From: Pterobdella sp. o SKG-2022
Lineage: Eukaryota; Annelida; Clitellata; Hirudinida; Piscicolidae
Reading direction: 5' to 3'
DNA length: 64,000 nt
Assembly (NCBI GenBank): GCA_964035795.1
Contig: OZ038323.1
Location: 7,466,671 to 7,530,670 of the forward strand
This document shows positions 21,680-33,799 of this stretch, in pieces. The position numbers were made by a program, and so were the translations under genes. Numbering within the stretch: the stretch's first letter is position 1; each line of letters starts with the position of its first letter. The notes beneath the pieces are model-generated. The model had not been told where the DNA came from. It did no database searches and saw only the letters and a list, made by a program, of their open reading frames with translations.

Positions 21680-23509
21680 CTTGAGTGTAAGTATGTTGAG
21701 TGATATGTAGGCTTCATGTTTCAGTGATGTTATCTTTTTAAGTTTTTGTTGTTGAATTTAATTTTGCTTGAAATATTCATATTAATTAAAACAATGCTTT
21801 ATTTTTGTTTTATCTACATTGTGAAAAGCTCTTTCTAATAAATTTAACGTGCATCGAAAAAGATAAATTATGTTTGATTAAAAAAATGAAAAAAAAACAA
21901 GTTTTTGGAGTTTTTCGGTTTTGGCCTTTTTTCTATGAAGTTGAAGGTTTTCAATTATTTCTATTCACTGATCATCTGGGTAAATTACGCCTTTTGAAAC
22001 TAAGAAAAATAAAACCAACAAAAAAATATCTTCAACATTACATCTGCACAAATAAAAATGGCTTTGTGGCTTGTTAAATACTTGAATTAACTTATATATT
22101 GCGTTTATTTGTTTTGCGTGGTTGCCATATTTTGAGTAACGGGGCATAATTTTAAAAAACTGAATTCCATATTTGGATTTTTACAAACATTATAAATATT
22201 CAAACAAAAAGTGGTTGATAGAGAAAAAATTATTAAAAGTATAATTTTCTGATAAACGAAGCCAATGTATGATAACGAAACACATAAGTCTTGTGAAGGA
22301 AGTTATAATCCAGAAACAAAATTTTATTAAATTTATATTATCTTTTCCGTACTTTCTCCTTTATCTACGTTTGCATGTGGCTACGATTAACCTTAATATA
22401 AGTTGCACTGGTATGTATTTAAATTAACTTTTTAAACTTATAAGATGAAAACTGGGTATTGTTGAAAAATCGTAGCAATCGTATAAATTTTGGTGAGTTT
22501 GAATTTTTTTTGGACTTTGAATATTTTTATTTAGAAATTTTACTTCAATATTGATACTTAATTTAAATTATTTTTTAAGAAAAATCATTTACGCTTTTTG
22601 AAAATTTATTGTTTATCTTTGCTATTTTTATTAATTAAGGATGGGTTTTGTTTTAAAATATTAATATATATTTTGTTTTGATTCTTTAAGTTCAACAAAT
22701 TATTTCATTTTTATAGAATGAATCATTAAACTAAGATTTTATCTTGACAGACTTTTTAGACAATTTTTTATATCCTAGAACAAAGGCCAAGTTAAAATTT
22801 TAAAATTCATTAAAATAATCTTTAGAATATTTAAACTAACTTCTCCGTCCAGTTAAATCAATGAAAAGTTTTCAAATCAAAATATAGGTTAGGTTGAATG
22901 ATCTTTAATGATTAAATAAGACCTATAAAAGTTAATTTTGTTGTGAAAAGCTTCGATCAAATGAAAGCATTCCAAAAGAAAAGTTCATATGACTCAGATT
23001 TTTGATCCAACTGTTCAAACTGAAAAAAATCTATTGAAACAATTTTGAAAGTCTTGATTAAAACCAATTAACAAGAAATTATTGAGTTAATTTTAAAAGT
23101 TTTTGCTGAAATCAAGATTTTTCAGTTTCCATAAGGTGAGTCCGTTTCTAAAACTTTTGTACCGTGTTAATTTCGACATCAAATAAAAATTCTTATTTTT
23201 AATTTTTTCAAATTTATCTTAGATAACTGATATCTATTTAAAAAACTAATCTTGTGAAAAATCAGTTGAAAATATGATTTAAAAAGTATTGTCTAAATTT
23301 CAAATTAAATAAGGATAATTTTAATTTTATTTCACTCATTTCTCTTTTACCATGTTTTGCACTGTATCAAAATTTAATCAAATACAATCTCACAATCACC
23401 ACATCAATTTATTAATACATTATTCCATTAAAAATAACTTATGCAACATTTACTCACCTTTACCATCATTAAAAATGACTTCCACAACTTGCACAAATTT
23501 CTTCATAGA
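21680..23509. other. AT-rich stretch between the CAP gene and ABHD17
   Basis: It should contain the missing CAP 5' exon(s) (minus) and the ABHD17 promoter or 5' UTR (plus), but neither could be placed. The open frames here show no recognisable domain, and no repeat family was recognised. Confidence 0.5.
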
Positions 23510-26500
23510 ATGACAGCAATGAGTGGATCCAGTCAAACAGGAGCTGGAGTGACATGGATGTCGATGAAAAGAATATGTGGAATCTTTTGCTGTCCTCCAT
23601 GCCCTTCTAAAATTGCCTCTAAACTTGCCTTCCTACCTCCAGAACCCTCTTATGACATCATCGATGAACCAATCTCTGATAACAAGGTTTTTCTCATTGT
23701 ATTGGATTAAATATTAAGAAATTTCTATACTTCAAAATGAGGATTCATCAAATAAATTCACTTCTTAAAAGAATGATAATTTTCAATGATTTAAGTCGAA
23801 TATTTTTATTAGAAATGAACCTATAAAAATTGCTTCATTGTAGTTCAAAAATTTGAGAAAATAGAACATAAAATGCTTTAATAATCATCAACATTAAACC
23901 TTTCATCCTTCATATTTTATTACTTTTTTAGAAATTTAATATATTTTTTAATCCAATTATTTCTTTATTTGTATAATCTCCAAAATAAAACAAATTACAG
24001 AAAAATTTATACAACTAAAGTTTTTGAAAAATTCAATTTTATCAATCCATTAGAAATGTTAAAGATTACATGTGTAAATAGATGTAGATTAAATCATAGA
24101 TATTCAAATCAAGCTACTTTTTTTCATTATTATACAAAAACACCAAAATTTTCACTCACAACTATGTGATTCTAAAACATTCAATCATACCAAGCAACTT
24201 ACCATGCCACTCCACAACTGATCTTGAAACACTTCATTCTTATCACACCAACCAACGCACCCATACCATCCACAACACACAATACCCACCAAACAGAAAC
24301 AGCTGATCTTGAAGGACAGTGCAGATTGGCAGTATGGACCTCACGAACTCGAATGTCTTGAACCTCTTCTTCTTAAAACCAGCAGGTTTGTGTTGTGGGA
24401 TGTGTGTGATTATATCGTAGATATATGATAATGTTTCAGGGATGCGTGTGATATTTTTTTGTCTGAAAGTTTTGTAGATTTTATAGATCATTCAAAACTC
24501 AATTACTTTTATATTGGTTTATTTTTTAATTTAATTATTAATATATTTTTGTTTGCGTTTATCTTTCAAAAGGGCTTTTGAGATTTCAATTGAATTTTGT
24601 TTATGCTGTTATTCACTATGATCATTTCATCATTATTATAATTTTCATTTAACAATTTTGTTTTATATTCACTTAAGAAACTGATACATCAGCTCACCAA
24701 TAATCTCCAAACACCTCATCAACCATCATGACCACTCATTAACCAACTAAGTCCCATTACCACCAACCAAACACCACCATCACTAGCTAACCATTATCAT
24801 CAGGTCTTCTGTATTGGCAGCCATTTTTATCCATTGTGTTTCCGATGCCAAATATACAATTCTCTTCAGCCATGGAAATGCTGTTGATATTGGACAGGTA
24901 GTTTTATAGTGTTTTTATTTTTTGTGTTATTATAGTTTTGTGACTTTTTTTTTCAATTATTTTGCTCTAGTTTTTTGCCTTTGTAGTTTATCACTACTTA
25001 ATATGATTTGTTAAGCAACATCCATGTTAATACTCACGATATAAGCTATTACCTTGGTGTTCACAATGCTTATCATTATTATAATGCTACATTTTTAAAT
25101 GAAAAATCTCATCCACTAATTAGTTGCCAATCTAAAGAAATTGAACAAATGAATTTAAAAATCACTGAGCTGCGTATACTTTTATTTAGAAAGTACAAAA
25201 ATTTTCATTAAAAGTTACATTTCATTACACTCAGAAATCTTGATTCAATTAAACAAACTCAACCCAGCTATCAGGTTGACCTAAAATTAAACAAGATCTT
25301 CACAAATTCATGTGTATATTTTAACGAAGAGAATTTCATTCAGCTTATCTCAGCACTCAAATTATTTGCTACAAATTGAATGTATGCACTGCGCAACAGG
25401 TGCTAACTGTCGGCCCCGACGGCATCAAACTCGGTAATTTTAGATAATTAGTCTAGCGCTCATTCACTTGCATTACTTGAATCAATGGAAGTTGAAGAAG
25501 CTTATGGCTAAATTAATGTAATTCTATGTATTGGAGCTATTCTAGTTTTACTGCTTGCTACTCAAAGAAATATACCCATATGTGTGAATTGACATTTAAG
25601 TTAAAATTGAGACTGGTAGCAATGATAAGTTAAAAATTTAACAATAAATATACAAAAACTTAATGGTTTTACTGGTAATTGTATCTCAAATAAAATCCTA
25701 AATAATTTATTGATCATTAAATCATGCTATAGCTTAACTACATTAAGGAATACAATCTAAATGAGAACGCATAATATATTTCTAAGTATCAAAGTATAAA
25801 CTAACTTGGGAACATTAAAAAAACTCATAAAGCTATTACTAAAATTGACAATAACAACAATAACAGAAAGAATAAAAATAATAATAAACTTATTAACTAA
25901 TAATAAGTATAATGATAAACATAATAAAAACAATAATAACCAGATGACCAGCTTCTTGGTAGGTCTGGGCTCCAGACTCAGATGCAACATCATGGCTTAT
26001 GATTATACAGGTGATGTTTATCATAAGAATAATAATAATAGGAGTTTATCTATTTACTTATTATTGTTATTGTTAATATTATTATTGTACATCAGCAACC
26101 CTTAGTAAAGGAAAACGGGCCATAAAAAGGATTTGATTGATTGTACATTAACAAAATTTTTCATCATTATTACAGTTGTTTGTGTTTTTAATTAATATTT
26201 TATAGAGATAGAAGGTTTTATCAGACAGAGAGTGGTGATTAATGATATGCAATGTGGTTTTATGCAAGGTTGGGGTACAACTGATGCCATATTCATCCTC
26301 CGTCAGTTACAGGAAAAGAATCTGGTTGCTGATAAGCCCCTCTACTTAGCATTCATTGATTTGGAGAAAGCCTTTGACAGAGTTCCACGAGAAGTGATTT
26401 GGTGAAGTATGCGTAAATTGAAAATTGATGAATGGCTTGTGAGAATTGTACAATCCATGTACAAGGAAGTGAGAGTTGGTGATGAGTATAGCAACTCGTT

Positions 26501-29449
26501 TGATGTTCGGGTAGGTGTCCATCAAGGTTCTGTTCTTAGTCCATTACTTTTTGTTATTGTGCTGGAAGCTTTATCTATGGAGTCACGTACAGGTTGCCCT
26601 TGGGATATCTTGTATGCTGACGACTTAATAAAGAGCTCAGTCCATGGATGAACTATTAGTAAAGTTGAGAACATGGAGATCGGAGATGGAGAAAAAGGGG
26701 TTGAGGGTGGATATGGGTAAGACAAAGCTAATGGTTTCTGGTTCGAACCTTGATGTGTTGAGAAAATCTGGGAAATATCCTTGTGGTGTATGCCAAGCAG
26801 GTGTGGGTAGAAATGCTATTCAGTGTGGAGGCTGCAGGCAATGGGTACACAAGAAATGCAGCGGCATAAAAAGCCCTTTAACTTCCGATGCGCTCGTTGC
26901 CTTGGTACAGCACGGCCTGTTGATGGGAGATTAGTGAAGGAAGTGATGATTGGTGATGAAAAACTGGAAGTTGTCCAAGAGTTCTGCTATCTTGGAGATA
27001 TGTTATCTGCAGGTGGTGGATGTGAGCTTGCTTCAATAACACGTTGTAAATGTGCCTGGGCTAAATTTCGCCAACTTCTTCCACTCCTTGCTAATTGTCA
27101 TTTATCATTATTGACCAGAGGCCGTGTCTATTCAACCTGTGTCAGAAGAGCTATGTTACATGCTGCTGAAACATGGCCCGTAACAGTTTCCACATTGAAC
27201 CACCTTAGACGAAATGACCTTGCCATGATTCACTGGATGTGCAACATCAAAACGAATGATAACGTTTGCTCTCACTCCTTTCAAAACTTGGCATTCGGGA
27301 TGTTGAGGTAGTTCTTTGTACAAGCAGGATGAGGTGGTTTGGACATGTAAAGCGTAGCGTGGGTTGGATTTCTTAGGTGCGAAAGTTGGATTAAGATACT
27401 TGCAAGAAGCCTGGTAGGCCCAAAAAGACTTGGAATGAGCTCATATTGAATGATAAAAGAAAGCCAGACATGGTTTGTGCGGATCCACTCGATTGCTCTG
27501 AATGGAAAGGCCGACTTCGAGATAGAAAAAAGCCCAACCCTTGGTAAAGGAAAATGGGCTATAAAAAGGATTTGATTGATTGATTGATGATCAGTTTCTC
27601 AACATTTAAATTCAATATATAAAAGCTTTTCAAGAAAACATTTATTTTTCAGTTATGATAATTATACGCAATTATTTCAAATTGTAGGCCAATACTTTTT
27701 TTTCTAACTTGGCTTAATATTATTATTATTAGTAGTAGTAGTAGTAGTAGTAGTATAAGATATTTGATGCATTGTTCTTGTGCACAGGCTATGGATGCAG
27801 CACAGGCTCGGCTTCAGAGCGTCATTTGTACTCTGATATCGAGGCTGCCTGGCACTGTCTCAATAAGAGGTTTCTACCCCATCTCTGTTGTTGTTGTATT
27901 ACTATTTGTAGTTTCAATAATAATGATGGTATCAATAATATTAATACCAGTAGTAGTCATATGGTTAATATTAATTTTGATTAATGGCACTTACCTCACT
28001 GACAGCACTAAAAATAACCAATTATCTAGGTATGGCATCTGTCCCCAGAACATCATATTGTATGGGCAATCCATCGGCACAGTACCCACTATTGACCTGG
28101 CATCACGATTTGAGGTAGTTACCTTTTAAATTATGAGTTTATTTATTCTATTTTGTTTATTTATGTAAATTGCTATTTATAAAGCGTTTTTTGGTATAGT
28201 TAAAAGCATTTGTACAAAAATAATGTAGCAAAAACACTTTGCTAACTGTTGGCCTAACGTGGGATTGAACCCAGTAATCTTAGATAAGCCTTAAATTCTA
28301 CTAACTGAGCTATATTGTTCAACAGTGTATTGTATATTTTCTTTATCCTTTTCAGTCAACTAGAACATCCGTTTCTTTTTCACAATCTCCCATCCCCATT
28401 GTTAGACGCATAAAAACAAACGTTTGCAGGTAGGGGGAGTAATATTGCATTCCCCTCTCACATCTGGGTTGAGACTTGCCTTCCCTGAGACCAAAAGGAC
28501 GTGGTGCTTTGATGCCTTTCCCAGGTGATTATTCTTTTCTTATACAGTTTTTATTACATTGCATATCCCAATGATGATGAAGGTTGGTAGTATTGTATTA
28601 TGGTTGAGGTAATCATTGTCGTTTTTATAGTCCTATTTTTATGGGGTTAAAATAGAAAGTGCTAAATTACTAAACTAGCACAGACAATTTCTTATTACAT
28701 TATAGGGCTAGAATAGTGTTATATAAGTGAATTATTACAAAAAATCCTTCATGGCAGCATTGACAAGGTGCCAAAGATAACCTCCTTGGTTTTAGTCATT
28801 CATGGCACTGAAGATGAAGTATGTGGCATTCAACTTTTTGAATTAGTCTTGCTAAAATTTTGTCTTATAGTTTGTACTTTGTTTTATTTGCCTGTCTTCT
28901 AGCCATATGAGTTTCCATTTTTATTAATTTTTTTTCTTGTTATATTTTTCAATGTTTGAATGTATATCTAAAAAACTATCGTAAAAATTAATCAACTCTT
29001 ATTACTTCAATAAAATCATCCAGGTTGTTGATTTCTCCCACGGGCAGTTGATCCAACAAAGGTGTCCAAGGACTTGCGAGCCTCTCTGGTTGGATGGGGC
29101 TGGTCACAATGATATTGAAATATACCCACAATATATCCAGGTTTGTGTGTTCGTCCCATTGTGAAAGTATACACATAGATGATAAAATTTAGTGGATATT
29201 TTTTTAGTTTAGTACAGCAATGGTGATATTAAAATGGATCTATAGTCATGGATAGAAGTCAGTGACCCTTGGAAAAGGGAAGATGCCGACTGTAACAAAA
29301 TAAAATGATAATTTTTATCAATGTAGCAATAAGATTGATTTAGTACATGCGTTACGTTAATTATCTTACTATATTAACCATTGTTAATGTATCATCAACA
29401 TTAACAGCGTCTTGAAAAGTTCGTGAATGTTGACTTACTGGTAAACTGA
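23510..29449 (+). CDS. ABHD17: ABHD17-type alpha/beta hydrolase (protein depalmitoylase)
   Basis: Ten plus-strand exons (23510-23686, 24297-24385, 24804-24897, 25944-26010, 27788-27869, 28030-28114, 28430-28524, 28728-28818, 29024-29140, 29408-29449) total 939 nt, or 312 residues, in phase. The N-terminus carries the palmitoylated cysteine cluster [12 protein letters not shown] and then [12 protein letters not shown], both diagnostic. Next come [34 protein letters not shown], the nucleophile elbow YGQSIGTVP (Ser about 184), [21 protein letters not shown] (Asp about 259) and GAGHNDIE (His about 288). The catalytic triad is complete. The enzyme removes palmitate from membrane proteins such as Ras and synaptic scaffolds. 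An acceptor (TTCATAG) lies just before the ATG, implying a 5' UTR intron. The eighth exon uses a weak AAG acceptor and adds [10 protein letters not shown] before the conserved region. The second exon could also start at 24303, removing KQ. Confidence 0.93.
25375..25475 (-). mobile_element. tRNA-derived SINE, degraded copy
   Basis: It shares AACAGGTGCTAACTGTCGGCCC and TTTTAGATAATTAGTCTA with the copies at 8034 and 62551. The B box is mutated. It lies in an ABHD17 intron. Confidence 0.65.
26093..26147 (+). mobile_element. Solo 3' tail of the nested LINE family
   Basis: AACCCTTAGTAAAGGAAAAC, then ATAAAAAGGATTTGATTGATTG, is nearly the same as the 3' end of the LINE at 27535-27585. It looks like a severely 5'-truncated insertion just after ABHD17 exon 25944-26010. 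Confidence 0.65.
26205..27590 (+). pseudogene. LINE retrotransposon reverse transcriptase with zinc-finger insert, dead
   Basis: It lies in an ABHD17 intron in the same orientation as the gene. RT motifs appear across frames: [50 protein letters not shown] and YADDL. A cysteine motif [18 protein letters not shown], followed by QWVHKKCSG, resembles a PHD/zinc-ribbon insert known in some invertebrate LINEs. C-terminal parts read [15 protein letters not shown] and [10 protein letters not shown]. Stops (TGA at 26403 and others) and frame changes break it. The 3' end is a (TTGA)n/(GATT)n tail near 27570-27592. Confidence 0.85.
27720..27758. repeat. ATT/AGT trinucleotide microsatellite
   Basis: A short (ATT)n run changes into (AGT)n, 30 bp upstream of an ABHD17 acceptor. 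Confidence 0.85.
28182..28318 (-). mobile_element. tRNA-derived SINE
   Basis: The minus strand shows the head TAGCTCAGTTAGTAGAATTT and the B-box region GGGTTCAATCCCAC, followed by the family body. It lies in an ABHD17 intron between exons 28030-28114 and 28430-28524. Confidence 0.75.
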
Positions 29450-30192
29450 TGACGTAACAGCCACATTTGACTATTTTAAACGCACTATTTATTCATTTAT
29501 ATTTTAATACGTTTAGTTTCAAGTTTACGCCATTAACGTATAATTCCGGTCTAACTATTCTATGTATTTTTACCTTATACGATAATCAAGTAACCTTGTT
29601 TCATTTGTACCAATATTTTATAATATTTGATATTAACTTTTAAAAGCTAGTTTCAGTATTGGTGATCGTGTCAGGTTCTGAAACATTGCTGACCGCGTGT
29701 GCTCTAGTTGTCTAATCTACTTGTTATTAAAATATTATTATACTCCTATCACTTAATTTAACATTATTGTTATGCCTTTTATTTATTGATGACAAGACAC
29801 CTCTAACGAAAGAGCATAGACTGGATCTCACTCGACACTTAGTATTATCGTTCCAATGGCTTTTGTTTGAATCCCGCTTTATTATGATTTTCACCAACTC
29901 AAACGAATTTAATCAGGAATGGACGTCGCCATTAGTTTTCTGTTTTATTCAAGTTTATTTGTGTACCTGTGTATGGTTACCATTGTCAATCAAACTATGA
30001 TCTTTTGATAATTTAATGAAGGCATTTCTTGCAAAGCTTTTGTTTTGACCTTTGTAAACCATCATTTATTATATGCTTCATATATTCAATTTATGCATAT
30101 TACAAGCACTGAAAAATTAATTGATCAATAAACAAATTATTTTGAGTGGTTATTTATGAAGAAAGATCGAAAAAATGTTTTTGAGAAACATT

Positions 30193-30735
30193 TCACATAT
30201 GAACTCCAAAGTCAGTGCCTCCAGGAACTTGGTATCCCACCAAACTCCTCTTGCCAATGATTTCTCCCAGAAAGAACCACAATGTCACTTCTAATGCTAT
30301 GCATGTGTTCACCACAGATTCCTGAAAATTGGTGTTATTAATTTTTGGCAAAATAATTTAGATTTACTAGTGATATAATGAATTACTTTGACTGTTGTGT
30401 TTTTCCAATGTCCATTTTTGGCGGCTGTGACGAGTTTGGTGAAACCCGCCCTGATTTCAGGCCACTCTGATGGTGATGGTGGTTTCAATTCGACTTTAGC
30501 ATATTTCACAAACGTCTGTATTTTCGGAACCAAAGCTTTTTGAGTTCCTGTCAAAATTGAGTTAATAATTAAATATGTGATTTTAGAGGTCATTGCTTAT
30601 AAAGAGTAGTTGAAAAAATGTGAAAGCGGTTTTAAAACGATGATAAATATAAAATCATTTTACAAAAAAAATTATTTATTTACCTGCGATAACTTTAGGA
30701 ATCGAAGTTGTGACTTTCTGAACGAAAGCAGCCAT
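30193..30735 (-). CDS. ATP5MG: ATP synthase membrane subunit g
   Basis: Three minus-strand exons (30684-30735, 30387-30547, 30193-30321) give 342 nt, or 113 residues, exactly in phase. The protein begins MAAFVQKVTTSIPKVIAGTQ and continues with TFVKYAKVELKPPSPSEWPE. This matches the family signature YAKVELxPPxPxE. A single membrane helix follows (CIALEVTLWFFLGEIIGKR) with the conserved GEIIGKR turn, then VGYQVPGG. Subunit g sits in the Fo stalk region of mitochondrial ATP synthase and helps it dimerise at cristae. The gene is convergent with ABHD17 and divergent from the PPxY gene, 0.9 kb away. AATAAA occurs about 125 nt after the stop (30066-30071). Confidence 0.93.
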
Positions 30736-31679
30736 CTTTCATTTAAAATGCTAAAAGTGGGCTTTTAGAAAAAAAATAAAAAAATGACATGTATCATTTA
30801 AAGTTGCTATTCTATTCACCAAGAAATAATTTATAATTTGATGAGTTATAGAAATGTCACAGATAGAGTAAATTAGAGCATTTCTTTTTTTCTTCAAATT
30901 TAATGAAACGAACAATTTTTACTATTTTTAACACTTTACATTGCAACGACGCTTAATTTTGAACTGCAAAATATTTAATCTTGAATTTGAATAAAATTCA
31001 AACTGATTTTCATTAAATTTCCTCAATTATCAATATAACTAAGTAAATTTCGAAGATTTTTCAAAATTATATAATCACTGAAATGTTTCAAATCCGACAT
31101 TAACTTTTATACGAATTAAAAATTGTTTTTTTTTTACAATATCACCATTATTGAAGACCTACTGTAATTATTTTGAGAAACAAGATAAAATTTCAATCTC
31201 AAGCTCACATATTAGCTATGATCTCTTGATCTTGATCTTTTTAATTTTTATAAACGTCCGATTACCAATCACTCACATTTCCTGTTAAATAGATACCTTT
31301 AGAGCTTTTTAAAACTATTCAATAACCCAAACGAAAAAATAATTTATCATTTTGAATAAATATTTTCTATATTCAAAAGAATTAGAGCAATAGTAGAAAC
31401 TTCTACAAAGAGTTTTTATCTAAGTGTACCATATTTATCTATAAAATTTATTAAAATATTAAAATAGAGAAGAAATAATCAATAATTTCAAAACCAAAGT
31501 AGGCGATACAATAAATTGAAACGTCTAACAAACTTTTAAACATGAAAATAAACATTTAAGGAAATAATACCCAAAAATGTGAAAAAAAAATATTCGCAGA
31601 AATCAAACTAAAAAACTTAATAAAAAACATAAAATAACTTTAAATTCATTTCCCAAACCTTGGCATCCGATGATGGTAG

Positions 31680-33266
31680 ATGAACATGGGCTTGGATCCA
31701 TATCTTGCTGTCCTTTTTGGCTTATTGCTAAGTTGTAACTATTTCAATACTCATTATATTGCTTTTTTTTCAAAATCATAAACTCAAATAAACTTAATAA
31801 TAAGTATATTTTTGAAATAATGAATCAAATCAATAAAAACTCAATGAAATTCTGAAAGCATTTTACCTTCACCCATAAAGTTCCTACCAACGGCTTACTG
31901 CTACCTCACGGCCATTACAGCTGTGGTTGTTTCAAAGTCTCCTTTGACGAAAAAAGCTATTAGTTATTATTCATTTGTTTTTCACTTTCCTTCAACAAGT
32001 CTGTCATTCATCAAAATTTATCGTATACTAATAAACGTGACATGTAAACGAGATACAACTTGAATTATAAATGCATCAAATAATTGTTTTTCTAATAGTC
32101 AGATAATGTAAATTAATTGTTTCACAAGCAATTTAGGTAGCTACCGCTTTCGTTTGAGACGAGCAGCCTTTTTAGATGACGAACTGAAGAAGGACAACAA
32201 AATGGACATGATGGAGGACTTCAAAAAAGAGAATTTGATAGCTACTGTGGATTCCAACTGCCAAGACAATGACAACCACATGTTCAAGATTTGCTGCACC
32301 GAGTAAGATCATTGAACAATAACGAATATACTATTTGCGTTATAAATATCGTTTATTATATAAAATTTTGCTTGTTTGAAACATTTGAAAACGTGTACAT
32401 ATTATGTAAACACTTCAGATCTATAAATTACGTTGTGGGTTTCTGCTGCATCAATCGTGAAAATGAACACAACAAGTCTTCAACACCTCCAACATCTTCA
32501 TCCAGCACCAACTCATCATTGTGGTGGAAGTTGTCAATAAATTCAGTTCACAGTAGAATACCGAAAGCAACTAAAGTAGTAGCCTGTAGCATGTCGAAGA
32601 AAGTGGAAGCGCTCACAGTTCAATCTTTCAATGCCTGGTCCAAACACACGTTTCAGTTGAAGTAAGGAGTGTTTTCAAGTTTGGGAATTTATGAAAAAAA
32701 ATTGGTATCTTAAAAAAACATATGTCTGAAAGTACACATCACATTGCTTAGCGAAAGGTTAATAAGCTTATTAACCATATGTAATTGATACCATGAGTTT
32801 TTTCCATAGGTACCTGCTGGTGGCCTGTTTCATCTACCCTATGGTGATTCTGAGCATCTTCATCTTGCTCTACTTCCACGCTAAAAAAAGATTTGATCAC
32901 CCCCAAAATAACCGTAATTACACCCACAACTTATAGTTAATTAATAATTGTCTAATTAGCGTTAAAAAAGCATAATAAAAAATTTAAATTATGCTTTCAT
33001 TTTCAATTATATAGTTTCGCTTTTAAAACTCTATCACTTTTCCAGAATATAGTTTTCATACTACTGTTATAATCCCAGACTTCGCAAGACCAAACGGGAG
33101 AAACTTACCAAACGAAACATTCACACCAAGTCCCCCTTCGTACAACTCAATGGACCCTCCTCCCTACTCACCCATATCCACTATCTTCCTTCCCACCAGC
33201 ATGCAAACTCCCTTACAAAGCAACATGGAAGGAAGTCACCCTGTATTATTGCAAGAAACATTGTAA
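31680..33266 (+). CDS. Single-pass membrane protein with PPxY tail, Shisa-like architecture
   Basis: Six plus-strand exons (31680-31731, 31881-31962, 32141-32302, 32419-32661, 32810-32913, 33079-33266) total 831 nt, or 276 residues, closing in phase. Residues 1-18 (MNMGLDPYLAVLFGLLL) form a signal peptide. The ectodomain has a few cysteines: HYSCGCF, NCQDNDNHMFKICC and VGFCC. A Ser/Thr-rich stretch (STPPTSSSSTNSS) follows. One transmembrane helix (LLVACFIYPMVILSIFILLY) is followed by basic HAKKR. The cytosolic tail carries two PPxY motifs in PPSYNSMDPPPYSP. Signal peptide, Cys ectodomain with paired CC, single helix and PPxY tail is the layout of Shisa/WBP1/VOPP1-type adaptor proteins, which bind WW-domain ubiquitin ligases. 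The exact family is not recognised. The acceptor of the second exon (CATAAAG) is weak. AATAAA lies at 33398-33403. Confidence 0.72.
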
Positions 33267-33559
33267 ATACGCGCCTCGGATTATAATCTACATAGTAGTT
33301 GTTCTTGTGCTACTAACGATAAGGGGGATTAGGAAACTCATGATAATAGTGGTATTATTATTAATAACATCAATAATGAAACAATAATACCTTTAAAAAT
33401 AAAAAATTTTTAATTAAATTTTTTTATGGATAATTTCTCTTGTGTCAACTGTAATTGTTATTTTGAAATTTCCCTTATTCCCTTTCAACCAATTTTTTGT
33501 AGAAAGGCATCATCATGCTCGTTTTACGTCGGTTTTCATGGGTTTTAAATTAAAAAAAT

Positions 33560-33665
33560 CGCTGACCCATGTAACTCAATTGATAAATCGTTAGACCATT
33601 CATGTGAAAGTAATCTTTTTGATGTCCTTTCAGGTCAGTTTAGCACCTGTTCTACAAAACGTCTT
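33560..33665 (+). mobile_element. tRNA-derived SINE, plus orientation, degraded
   Basis: GTAACTCAATTGATAAATCG resembles a decayed A box. Downstream TTTAGCACCTGTTCTACAAA matches the body of the other SINE copies in opposite orientation. It is the only plus-oriented member seen. Confidence 0.5.
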
Positions 33666-33799
33666 TTTCTTGTTTCAAAAGTCTTCTCAAATAGTTAACA
33701 ATTTTTTGTAATTAATTAAAATTATTTTGTGTTGAGATGTGATGTGCTAGGTGCTTGGAACTTACAGATTACACTTTCACTCAAAAAGAATTTTTTCTG

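Noticed and set aside
25757..26105. Long frames with Ile/Asn/Leu runs near 25757-26105
   Set aside because: Only 25944-26010 is coding (ABHD17 exon 4). The rest is AT-rich intron.
14100..30740. Spliced-leader trans-splicing, because acceptors lie right before several ATGs
   Set aside because: The AChBP-like gene has a TATA box and a 5' UTR donor that explain its acceptor as cis-splicing. No spliced-leader sequence is available to test the other genes.
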